Assembly: GCA_046704245.1 (NCBI GenBank)
Contig: JBJKSD010000027.1
Location: forward strand, 1-21,865
Source: UBA660 sp046704245
GTDB taxonomy: Bacteria > Bacillota_I > Bacilli_A > RF39 > UBA660
Direction: 5' to 3'
DNA: 21,865 bases
The translations under genes were made by a program, and so were the position numbers. The notes beneath the pieces are model-generated. The model was not told the DNA's origin and made no database searches. It saw nothing but the letters and a program-made list of their open reading frames with translations. Position 1 is the stretch's first letter. Every line of letters begins with the position of its first letter. Of the stretch, positions 1 through 7,524 are shown piece after piece.

Positions 1-473
1 ACTATGAATATCAAGAAACTAGTGAAATAGAAGAAGTAATGAGTACTGATGAATTCTTAAGTTATCGTGATAAATATTTAGGTAATAGTAAAACACCTCA
101 AACTAAAGGTATGTTAGCAGCTAATAGGATAATACCAGCAAGAATTGATGAAGATCAAAGAGAAGAAGTAAAAGAATTAGCTAAAGAAGTATTTAAAGTC
201 TTAAATGCAGCAGGAGTATGTCGTATTGATTTCTTAATTGATAAGAAAGAAAATAAGATCTATGTTAATGAAATTAATACTATACCTGGATCATTATCTT
301 TCTATCTATGGGAACCAGCAGGTAAATCATATACTGAATTAATCGATCAATTAATTACTTTAGCTATTAAAAAATATAAAAAGTATGGTAAAATGGTCTT
401 CTCATTTGATACTAATATTCTAAGTAATGCAGGTATCAAAGGGATAAAAGGAATAAAAAATAAGGTAAGATAA
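1..473 (+). CDS. ddl: D-alanine--D-alanine ligase, C-terminal part (5' end outside window)
   Basis: The reading frame is open from the first complete codon (position 3) to TAA at 471-473, so the N-terminal part lies upstream of the window. The visible ~156 residues match the end of the ATP-grasp domain of D-Ala-D-Ala ligase. There is an R-I-D-F strand carrying an acidic metal ligand, then V-N-E-I-N-T-I-P-G, whose Glu and Asn bind Mg2+ in this family, then a W-E-P-A-G-K-S-Y-T-E-L-I segment typical of Ddl/Van ligases. The enzyme joins two D-alanines with ATP in the cytoplasm for peptidoglycan precursor synthesis. A short Lys/Gly-rich tail (about 20 residues after the conserved end) is unusual but not disruptive. 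A terminator follows directly. The family is clear; distinguishing Ddl from a D-Ala-D-Lac type ligase would need the missing N-terminal part. Confidence 0.88.
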   Translation, partial: YEYQETSEIEEVMSTDEFLSYRDKYLGNSKTPQTKGMLAANRIIPARIDEDQREEVKELAKEVFKVLNAAGVCRIDFLIDKKENKIYVNEINTIPGSLSFYLWEPAGKSYTELIDQLITLAIKKYKKYGKMVFSFDTNILSNAGIKGIKGIKNKVR

Positions 474-480
474 AAATTAA

Positions 481-507
481 GCAGTATATAAAATACTGCT
501 TTTTTTA
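481..507 (+). terminator. Intrinsic terminator after ddl
   Basis: Perfect 7-bp stem GCAGTAT/ATACTGC with a 5-nt loop (ATAAA), followed by eight T residues. It lies 7 bp after the ddl stop codon and separates it from the CRISPR-Cas locus. Confidence 0.9.
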
Positions 508-523
508 TAAAATTAATTTAATA

Positions 524-552
524 TTGTATTTATATATAAAAAATAATATAAT
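524..552 (+). promoter_or_regulatory. Probable cas9 promoter
   Basis: A TATAAT -10 box at 547-552 lies 17 bp from a weak -35 (TTGTAT, 524-529). It is the only good -10 between the ddl terminator and cas9. A start near 559 would leave a leader of only about 15 nt, carrying the GGAGG ribosome site at 563-567. Confidence 0.6.
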
Positions 553-573
553 AGGACTAATTGGAGGTAAAAA

Positions 574-3500
574 ATGGAAAAATATGTTGTTGGCTTAGAT
601 TTGGGGGTTGCAAGTGTTGGATGGGCAATTTATAATTCACAAAAAAAAGAGTTAGAGAAGACGGGTGTTAGATTTTTTAATCAGAGTAGAGATGCGAAGG
701 ATAGACGAAATGTTAGAAATGTTAGACGAAGATTAAAACGGGAAGATAATAGAATTAAAGATGTAAAAAAACAGCTAGAAAGTATTGGTTTTGTTTCTTT
801 AAGAACCATTGATGAAAAATTAATTGAAAAGCGTTATAAAGGAATTAAAGAAAAAATAAGCCAACAAGATATTGCAAATATAATTTATTTTCTAGTAAGT
901 CATAGAGGCTATATTCCGTTTGAGAATGAGGAAGTAAATTATATAAATTTAGGTGAATTATTGCCCTGCGAATATTATTATTCTCTTTATAAAAAAGAAG
1001 GAAGATATAGAGCTTTAAATGAAATAGTAAAAAATTCTGATAATATAAGAGAAATAAAAAAAATGCTAGAAGTACAAAGCAAATATTATAAAGAAATTAA
1101 CGAAGAATTTATTAATAAAATAATAGAAATTTTAAAAAGAAAAAGAAAATTCTGGGAAGGCCCAGGTGGACCAAACGCCAATCAATTAACACCATATGGT
1201 AGATTTAAAACAATTGAAGATATACAAAAATATAAAAAAGAAAAGAAGAACAATCCAAAATATGAAAAATATCTTTTTGAAGATCTAATAAATAAATGTG
1301 AAATAAATATATTTGAAAGATGTGCTCCAAAATTTAATTTTTATGCTGAATATTTTAATTTTTTAAATGATTTTATTAATATTAATTTTGAGAATATTAG
1401 TAAAATTGGAAACAAACAATATATAAGAGAGGAACGAAAAACATATAAATTAAATAATACAGGCCTTGAATTTATAAAAGTATATATCCTAGATCAAAAA
1501 AAGATTAGTATAAAAAAACTTTTTGAAGATACTATTGATACATCATTAGATAATATCTCAGGGATGAGAAAAAATAAAAAAGGCGAAGCAGAATTCTCTA
1601 CTTTTGAATATTATAGATATATTAAAAATAGTTTTGAAAATGATAATTTGGGCACAAAATGGATGGAAGATATTGAACAATATAATGTTATAATTTATTA
1701 TTTAACAATAGCGCCGGGTATTATTGAAATTCAAAATATGATAACTGGAGATAATAGAGTAAACTATAAGTTCTCAGATACGGAATATAAAAAATTAGGT
1801 GAAATAAAGAAAAATAAAAATAGTGATTTAAAATATCATTCTTTATCTGAAAGTGTTTTAAAAAGAGCAATTAATGATATGTTAAGATTTGAAATGAATT
1901 TTATGCAAGTTCGAAGAAAGGAAGACTATGATAAAGAAGCAAGAATTTATTTTCAAAAAAATTATAGTTTAAGAAAAGAAGGGCTACCATTAATTGAGAC
2001 AAAATATATAGATGATCTAATTGCATCTCCACAAGTGAAAAAAACATTGAGGCAGGCTGTAAAAGTAATTAATGCTATAATTAACGAAAAAGGTGGATTA
2101 CCTGATTGTATAGCAATTGAATCAACAAAAGAAATGAACGGAGCCGAAAAGAAAAAATTAATAGAAAAATTCCAAAAAATTAATGAAGATAGAAGAAAAA
2201 AAGCAAAAGAGAAAATTATTGAACATTTTGGCGAAGAAAAAGCCACTTTAAAGAATATTGAAAAGGTAATGTTATATGATGAGTTAAATGGCCATTGCGC
2301 ATATTGTAATGAGCCTCTTGATTTAAATGAAGTTATCTCTGGTTCGATTGAGGTTGAACATATATTACCTCTATCTAAATCGTTTGATAATTCTTACGAC
2401 AATAAAACTTTGGCTTGTAATAAATGTAATAGCGGAAAGAATGGTAAAGGTAATAATACTCCATACGAATATCTTAACCAAAAAGAAGGTGAATTTGAAG
2501 AATTTGAAAAAAGAATTAGAGGATTAGATATATCAGATAAAAAAATAAATAACTTTACTCTTATTGGTAGTATTGATAAATATAGTATAAAATTTATTAG
2601 TAGGAACCTTAGAGACACTGCGTATGCTACTACTGCACTAATAGATCAAATCAATATTTTTAATTATTACCTAGAAGGATTCTTACATAAAACTAGAGTC
2701 AATACTATGTCAACTCCAGGTCAATTGACTGGTAATTTAAGGCGAAAATATAATCTTGAAAAGAATAGAAATGATGGATTATATCATCATGCAGTTGATG
2801 CTGCTATTGTTGCATCCTTAACTGCTACTGATATTGGCCATCTCATTATTGATTCTCAAAATAATTCAAAATTTTGGAAAAATAATAAATATAATATTGA
2901 GAATAAAATAGAATTATTATTAAAAGTCTCAATTGAGGATAATATAGATAGTATTAGAAAAATTAATGAAGAAAATATAAAAGTATCATGTCCAATTCTA
3001 AAGAATCCCCAGGGTCAATTAGCTAATGCAGATATATATAAGATAATAGAAAAAAATGGTGAAGCATATAAAATAGAGCAAATAACTAATATATATACCT
3101 ATGATTTTAGCAATCTAACTAATAGAAAAAAATTTGAAAAATTGATTGATGAAAATGATGATACTATAACTTTATTATGTTATGACAATAACAAAAAATT
3201 ATTTGAATATATTCGCGATATATATAACAAATATAAAGAAGAAAAAGGGAATCCTTTTATAAATTATGCTAGAGATATATATAATTTAGATAACGAAAAA
3301 TTTGACATCTTAAAACATTGTATTCGTGTACCATCAAGTAAAAATAATTCTCCAGTAATAAAAAAATTAAGATACTATACTAAAATTACTGATCCATACT
3401 TATTAAATAAGAAGAATATAAAAATGAAAAAAAGCACAAAAATAGCCTTTTATAACTTATCTCAAGTATGTACTAAAGTTTTTGTTGATTCGGAAAATAA

Positions 3501-3834
3501 TAAATTTGTTTTCTTACCTATTTATTCAATTTCTGTAAATTTAAAAAATGGGCAAATTAATGAAAACAATGAGCTCTATCAAAAACTCTATAAATTATAT
3601 ATTGGAGATAAGAAAGCAAAATATCTTATAGATTTATATAAGGGTGATTATATAGAAATAATAAAAGCTAATAATCAAAAAATTTCTGGATATTATTCAA
3701 GTTTTCACAAAACTCTTGATAAAATTTGTTTGAAAAATGGTTCATATTTTACTAAAAATGATAAAGCGTTTACTCTATATAAATTTGATATTTTAGGAAA
3801 TATATCTAAAAACTTGACATATAAGGCCTATTAA
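574..3834 (+). CDS. cas9: Compact CRISPR-associated endonuclease Cas9
   Basis: RNA-guided DNA endonuclease of the type II CRISPR system; it cuts both DNA strands using a crRNA:tracrRNA guide. At 1086 aa it is in the compact Cas9 size class. RuvC-I is G-L-D-L-G-V-A-S-V-G-W at 7-17 (D9 catalytic). An Arg-rich bridge helix spans about 43-70. RuvC-II is I-A-I-E-S at 513-517 (E516). The HNH domain has V-E-H-I-L-P at 594-599 (H596) with N610 and N619. RuvC-III is H-H-A-V-D-A at 738-743 (H739, D742). All catalytic residues are therefore present. The HNH also carries C575-x2-C578 and C615-x2-C618, a likely zinc site. The segment K-G-N-N-T-P-Y-E-Y after HNH resembles short type II-C enzymes, while the neighbouring csn2-like gene is a type II-A trait. 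The last ~200 residues should be the PAM-interacting region. The ATG start has GGAGG at 563-567. Its 3' end contains the tracrRNA promoter. Confidence 0.97.
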   Translation: MEKYVVGLDLGVASVGWAIYNSQKKELEKTGVRFFNQSRDAKDRRNVRNVRRRLKREDNRIKDVKKQLESIGFVSLRTIDEKLIEKRYKGIKEKISQQDIANIIYFLVSHRGYIPFENEEVNYINLGELLPCEYYYSLYKKEGRYRALNEIVKNSDNIREIKKMLEVQSKYYKEINEEFINKIIEILKRKRKFWEGPGGPNANQLTPYGRFKTIEDIQKYKKEKKNNPKYEKYLFEDLINKCEINIFERCAPKFNFYAEYFNFLNDFININFENISKIGNKQYIREERKTYKLNNTGLEFIKVYILDQKKISIKKLFEDTIDTSLDNISGMRKNKKGEAEFSTFEYYRYIKNSFENDNLGTKWMEDIEQYNVIIYYLTIAPGIIEIQNMITGDNRVNYKFSDTEYKKLGEIKKNKNSDLKYHSLSESVLKRAINDMLRFEMNFMQVRRKEDYDKEARIYFQKNYSLRKEGLPLIETKYIDDLIASPQVKKTLRQAVKVINAIINEKGGLPDCIAIESTKEMNGAEKKKLIEKFQKINEDRRKKAKEKIIEHFGEEKATLKNIEKVMLYDELNGHCAYCNEPLDLNEVISGSIEVEHILPLSKSFDNSYDNKTLACNKCNSGKNGKGNNTPYEYLNQKEGEFEEFEKRIRGLDISDKKINNFTLIGSIDKYSIKFISRNLRDTAYATTALIDQINIFNYYLEGFLHKTRVNTMSTPGQLTGNLRRKYNLEKNRNDGLYHHAVDAAIVASLTATDIGHLIIDSQNNSKFWKNNKYNIENKIELLLKVSIEDNIDSIRKINEENIKVSCPILKNPQGQLANADIYKIIEKNGEAYKIEQITNIYTYDFSNLTNRKKFEKLIDENDDTITLLCYDNNKKLFEYIRDIYNKYKEEKGNPFINYARDIYNLDNEKFDILKHCIRVPSSKNNSPVIKKLRYYTKITDPYLLNKKNIKMKKSTKIAFYNLSQVCTKVFVDSENNKFVFLPIYSISVNLKNGQINENNELYQKLYKLYIGDKKAKYLIDLYKGDYIEIIKANNQKISGYYSSFHKTLDKICLKNGSYFTKNDKAFTLYKFDILGNISKNLTYKAY

Positions 3835-3842
3835 TATACAAT
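3814..3842 (+). promoter_or_regulatory. tracrRNA promoter inside the cas9 3' end
   Basis: A consensus TTGACA -35 at 3814-3819 is separated by 17 bp from TACAAT at 3837-3842. The -35 and most of the spacer lie within the last codons of cas9. The predicted start (about 3849) is 5 nt before the anti-repeat. This is one of the best sigma-70-type promoters in the window. Confidence 0.8.
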
Positions 3843-3848
3843 TAAGTT

Positions 3849-3937
3849 GTGGTGTTTTATACCACTCAAATAATACAGGGTTTCCTATTATAACTCTATA
3901 TGAGGAACCCAAAGAGGCACTTATTTAGTGCCTTTTT
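3849..3937 (+). ncRNA. tracrRNA
   Basis: Trans-activating crRNA; it pairs with the repeat part of pre-crRNA and scaffolds Cas9. Positions 3854-3879 match the reverse complement of the CRISPR repeat at 25 of 26 bases, the exception being C3863 opposite repeat A27. After an extra G-T-T, TCCTA (3882-3886, including one T of the run) continues the complementarity to the repeat 5' end. Downstream a short nexus-like hairpin can form (CTC 3894-3896, GAG 3902-3904), then the 3' terminator hairpin. Expected length is about 89 nt, set by the promoter at 3814-3842 and the T-run at 3933-3937. It lies on the + strand between cas9 and cas1. The exact 5' end is inferred. Confidence 0.92.
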
Positions 3938-3942
3938 CTTTT
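3911..3942 (+). terminator. tracrRNA intrinsic terminator, overlapping the cas1 start region
   Basis: Stem GGCACT (3916-3921) / AGTGCC (3927-3932) with loop TATTT, extendable by A-T and G-T pairs, followed by TTTTTCTTTT at 3933-3942. The last T abuts the cas1 ATG at 3943. The 5' arm contains the only Shine-Dalgarno-like sequence upstream of cas1 (AAAGAGG, 3911-3917), and the 3' arm contains an in-frame GTG at 3928. Confidence 0.88.
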
Positions 3943-4830
3943 ATGAGTTTTAGAACAGTAATAATAGATAGAGCAGCTAGAATTAATTTAGATTTAAATA
4001 ATATTGTCATTTACTATGAACAAGAACATTTTTGGATTAACTTAGATGAAATTCACACTATTATTATTGAAGATCCACGATGCAGTGTTTCTTTAAAATT
4101 AATGACAGAAATCTGTGAAAAAGGAATAACAATGATATTATCTAATTCATCACATATGCCTGTTGGAAGTATAAACACTTTATATAATCATTCGCGAGCT
4201 CCTAAAAATATTTTTAAACAAATAAATTGGCAGAAAGAAGCAAAAACATATTTATGGACGGAAATAATAAAAACTAAGATATTATTACAAATTTTAACTT
4301 TAAAAAAACTTAATAAAATAGAGAAAATTGATATTTTAGAGGGTTATTATGAAAAGGTTGAAAATGGAGATATAACCAATAGAGAAGGATTAGCAAGTAG
4401 AACATATTTAAAAGAATTATTTGGATCCAATTTTAAACGGTTTAACGATGATATGACTAATTTTGCATTAAATTATATTTACCAAATAATAAGATCGAAA
4501 ATATCTCAAGAAATTGTTAACTTAGGTTATAATCCTTCTATTGGAATTTTTCATAAAAGTGAATATAATTTATATAATTTAGCTGATGATTTTATAGAAG
4601 TTTTTAGACCTATAGTTGATTATTATGTATATAATATTTTAATTAATTTTGAAAATGAGTATTTTACTGCTAGTTTAAAGGAGCAGCTTGTTGATATTAT
4701 AAACCATCGCGTTAGATATAATAATATGGAACAAAAGATATACTTGTGCATTTCTCTTTATATCCAGGATCTAATATTTTTTTTAGAGACAGGGGATATA
4801 AATAAAATTATTTTCCCAAAATTAATATGA
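3943..4830 (+). CDS. cas1: CRISPR-associated endonuclease Cas1 (type II)
   Basis: Integrase subunit that inserts new spacers into the CRISPR array together with Cas2. The 295-aa product begins M-S-F-R-T-V-I-I, matching the usual N-terminus of type II Cas1 proteins, which is why ATG 3943 is preferred. The metal/active-site residues are visible: E148 in R-E-G-L-A-S-R, H204 in G-I-F-H-K-S-E, and E219 in L-A-D-D-F-I-E-V-F-R-P. An alternative GTG start at 3928 would add five residues and would have an AAAGAGG site 10 nt upstream. ATG 3943 has no ribosome site, only the tracrRNA terminator T-run. The gene ends in TGA overlapping cas2 by 4 bp (ATGA), so cas1 and cas2 are translationally coupled. Transcription must come from read-through of the tracrRNA terminator or from cas9 transcripts, since no other promoter is evident. 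Confidence 0.95.
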   Translation: MSFRTVIIDRAARINLDLNNIVIYYEQEHFWINLDEIHTIIIEDPRCSVSLKLMTEICEKGITMILSNSSHMPVGSINTLYNHSRAPKNIFKQINWQKEAKTYLWTEIIKTKILLQILTLKKLNKIEKIDILEGYYEKVENGDITNREGLASRTYLKELFGSNFKRFNDDMTNFALNYIYQIIRSKISQEIVNLGYNPSIGIFHKSEYNLYNLADDFIEVFRPIVDYYVYNILINFENEYFTASLKEQLVDIINHRVRYNNMEQKIYLCISLYIQDLIFFLETGDINKIIFPKLI

Positions 4831-5180
4831 AATATATTAATTATTATAAGCAAATGAGATTAATATTAATATATGACCTACCAATGGTAGAAAAAGAGGA
4901 AAACAAAATATATTCTATTTTCCATAAACGATTAAAGCGTTTGGGTTTTTACAGATTACAATATTCTGTTTATACAAAAGTTTTAAATAATGAAACAGCA
5001 TATCAACAAATGAATAATAAGTTAAATCACATAGTCCCTAATAAGGGTAGCATTATTTTATTTAAGTTAACTGAAAAGCAATTTCAAAAATTAGTATATT
5101 TAAGAGGTGAAAAAAATAGATTTGAAACTATAGTTGGTGGCCAAGAGTTAGTCATTTTTAAGGAGGATAATGATGATTGA
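4827..5180 (+). CDS. cas2: CRISPR-associated protein Cas2
   Basis: Small structural partner of Cas1 in the spacer-integration complex, normally a dimer between two Cas1 dimers. The 117-aa product has the Cas2 ferredoxin-like core: strand M-R-L-I-L-I-Y-D-L-P (10-19, with the conserved D17), then F-H-K-R-L-K-R-L-G-F-Y-R-L-Q-Y-S-V-Y and a final strand with L-V-I-F. The nine residues before M10 are usual for type II Cas2, and the ATGA overlap with cas1 supports start 4827. An internal ATG at 4854 is less likely. The 3' end overlaps the next gene by several bases and contains that gene's AGGAGG site. Confidence 0.95.
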   Translation: MKYINYYKQMRLILIYDLPMVEKEENKIYSIFHKRLKRLGFYRLQYSVYTKVLNNETAYQQMNNKLNHIVPNKGSIILFKLTEKQFQKLVYLRGEKNRFETIVGGQELVIFKEDNDD

Positions 5181-6066
5181 ATTATGCCTTGAAAAAAATA
5201 ATCAAGAACACGAAATTTTAATAAGCAAATATAATGGATTATTGTATAGAAATTTAGAACAGATATTAGATTTTTATAGATACTTTGAAGAGGTTTTATT
5301 TGAAAAAGATGAAGGAGTTAATATAATAATAGGAAATAAAAAAATAACATCAAAAGATTTTATATTAATAAATTTATTAGATGTGCAATCAATATTGGAT
5401 AATTTAAAATACTCTAAAGGTAACTTATTATACGAGTATAGTAATATAATTATTGAAAATTTTGATATTGAATTAAATGTTGAAATTAGTAATTATTTGG
5501 AAGAAAAATTAAATATTATAAAAAAAGAATTTTGTTTTGATTCCCACTTATCCTTTGATACAAGTATTATAAAATTATTCTCTAATTTTGCACAATTTAA
5601 GCCTTTAATATCTACAGAAAAAATAAATGAGAAAATTGAAAAAATGTTAAATTATGTATTAATTCATAATATTAACAAAATATTTATTATTTTTATAAAT
5701 TCTGATCTTATAAATATTAATGTAAATAATAATGATAATGTTTATATCTTTGATATATCTTTTAATCAAAACATTATGAAATATAATATATTATTTACTA
5801 ATGAAATTATAAATTTAGATTATGAATTATTAATGAATAGTATTAAATTAAATTGGCCAACCGTTTATCAAGAAAATCAAATTAAACATTCTGTTGAATC
5901 ATATTTTAAGCATTACTATCATTGCAACAATTTTATATCAAATGATAAAAATATATTAATTATAAATGCTATTTTAAATAAACTATATGGTTTAAAACAA
6001 AAAGTAGAGTATGATAGCATTCAAATTGACAATACTATTAAATCTTTTTTAGACAGCTTTAAATAA
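5173..6066 (+). CDS. csn2: Csn2-like adaptation protein, long variant
   Basis: The fourth cas gene of the locus, placed as csn2 is in type II-A systems. Csn2 forms ring-shaped tetramers that slide on DNA ends and assist spacer acquisition. The 297-aa product has the Csn2-like order: an N-terminal beta-rich section, I-T-S-K-D-F-I-L-I-N-L-L-D-V-Q (acidic-hydrophobic), a long helical middle, then K-M-L-N-Y-V-L-I-H-N-I-N-K-I-F-I-I-F-I-N-S-D, resembling the Csn2 strand that precedes V-N-S. About 70 extra residues follow the usual C-terminal end. Sequence identity to classical Csn2 is low by eye, so position counts as much as motif. AGGAGG at 5161-5166 is 6 nt from ATG 5173 and only 3 nt from ATG 5170, so 5173 is preferred. 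The gene overlaps the end of cas2. Confidence 0.72.
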   Translation: MIELCLEKNNQEHEILISKYNGLLYRNLEQILDFYRYFEEVLFEKDEGVNIIIGNKKITSKDFILINLLDVQSILDNLKYSKGNLLYEYSNIIIENFDIELNVEISNYLEEKLNIIKKEFCFDSHLSFDTSIIKLFSNFAQFKPLISTEKINEKIEKMLNYVLIHNINKIFIIFINSDLININVNNNDNVYIFDISFNQNIMKYNILFTNEIINLDYELLMNSIKLNWPTVYQENQIKHSVESYFKHYYHCNNFISNDKNILIINAILNKLYGLKQKVEYDSIQIDNTIKSFLDSFK

Positions 6067-6094
6067 TTATAATACTGTGATACAATATTTATAG
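6058..6094 (+). promoter_or_regulatory. CRISPR leader and probable array promoter
   Basis: Only 28 bp separate the csn2-like stop codon from the first repeat. An extended -10, TGA-TACAAT (TG at 6078-6079, box 6081-6086), lies 17 bp from a weak -35 TTTAAA (6058-6063) overlapping the stop codon. Transcription would begin about at the first repeat. A second -10-like TATAAT occurs at 6068-6073. The same TACAAT box is used by the tracrRNA promoter. Confidence 0.5.
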
Positions 6095-7514
6095 GTTTTA
6101 GGATCCTGTATTATTTGAGTAGTATAAAACTTTAGTCCCTTATCCTTAATTTGTCTATATGTTTTAGGATCCTGTATTATTTGAGTAGTATAAAACTGAA
6201 AATAACTAATAAATTACAATTACCAGGTTTTAGGATCCTGTATTATTTGAGTAGTATAAAACTGGTGTTTTGGTAGAAAAAGAAAAGATTGGTTTTAGGA
6301 TCCTGTATTATTTGAGTAGTATAAAACCTTACTAATATGCAATTTAGTATTTGGTTAGTTTTAGGATCCTGTATTATTTGAGTAGTATAAAACGAGACAA
6401 ATAAAAAGTGATTTTAGTTATGTGTTTTAGGATCCTGTATTATTTGAGTAGTATAAAACACAATCTTTATTAGATGGTTCAAGTGAAGTGTTTTAGGATC
6501 CTGTATTATTTGAGTAGTATAAAACTGTTATTCTATATCTTTGAATTGCCTCCCAGTTTTAGGATCCTGTATTATTTGAGTAGTATAAAACAAAGTAAAA
6601 GTTATCATCTATACCACCGCCGTTTTAGGATCCTGTATTATTTGAGTAGTATAAAACAATAATAATATTATCACTAGCATTAATACTGTTTTAGGATCCT
6701 GTATTATTTGAGTAGTATAAAACATATTTTTCATATCAAAAACACTACTAAATGTTTTAGGATCCTGTATTATTTGAGTAGTATAAAACAATACCAGTGG
6801 AAATTCCAACTAATTTTACGTTTTAGGATCCTGTATTATTTGAGTAGTATAAAACGCTGATTTACTTTTATATACTATCAAATCTGTTTTAGGATCCTGT
6901 ATTATTTGAGTAGTATAAAACATTTAAAGTATATGTCCTGTTCCCATATCCGTTTTAGGATCCTGTATTTTTTGAGTAGTATAAAACAGGTAAATGCGTA
7001 ATATGTGGCAATTCATAGTTTTAGGATCCTGTATTATTTGAGTAGTATAAAACATACTACAAACCTTATACTGTATCAGGTTTGTTTTAGGATCCTGTAT
7101 TATTTGAGTAGTATAAAACATTAAATCTGCATAACCTAATTCTTTTCTGTTTTAGGATCCTGTATTATTTGAGTAGTATAAAACTTTAACTACTACTATT
7201 GGTCTTGTCCCATAGTTTTAGGATCCTGTATTATTTGAGTAGTATAAAACAACACCAGAAGAAGATATAAAATTTAAAGTGTTTTAGGATCCTGTATTAT
7301 TTGAGTAGTATAAAACTCAGATTTAACCAAACTACATGGTGTGACAGTTTTAGGATCCTGTATTATTTGAGTAGTATAAAACAAACCAATCGTTTATTAC
7401 AGCTGTAATAACGTTTTAGGATCCTGTATTATTTGAGTAGTATAAAACACAAAAAACTCCCATTGCAGAGAGTGAAATGTTTTAGGATCCTGTATTATTT
7501 GAGTAGTATAAAAG
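6095..7514 (+). CRISPR. CRISPR array, 22 repeats of 36 bp and 21 spacers
   Basis: Repeat starts run from 6095 to 7479. The 36-bp repeat begins GTTTTAGGATCC and ends GAGTAGTATAAAAC, with complementary ends GTTTTA/TAAAAC. Nineteen spacers are 30 nt; the spacers at 6263-6291 and 7120-7148 are 29 nt. Repeat 14 (6952-6987) has A19 to T. The last repeat (7479-7514) ends in G instead of C, marking the leader-distal end, so the leader is on the csn2 side and newest spacers are near 6131. The repeat pairs with the tracrRNA at 3854-3886, confirming the + transcription direction. No two spacers look alike. PAM and targets cannot be determined here. Confidence 0.98.
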
Positions 7515-7524
7515 TAAATTTAAC

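Noticed and set aside
3928..3942. GTG 3928 as the definite cas1 start
   Set aside because: It has the better ribosome site, but homologous Cas1 proteins start at the M-S-F-R-T-V position; kept only as an alternative.
6026..6073. TTGACA at 6026-6031 with TATAAT at 6068-6073 as the array promoter
   Set aside because: The 36-bp spacing is far too long for a -35/-10 pair; the TACAAT extended -10 is more credible.
6474..7121. Open frames of 60-70 codons on both strands within the CRISPR array
   Set aside because: They consist of translated repeats and spacers; the repeat simply lacks stops in those frames.
7401..7412. The last 12 nt of the spacer at 7383-7412 equal cdd positions 7886-7897, suggesting self-targeting
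   Set aside because: Only 12 nt match, in AT-rich DNA, with no continuation; chance is a sufficient explanation and the segment is part of the spacer's palindrome.
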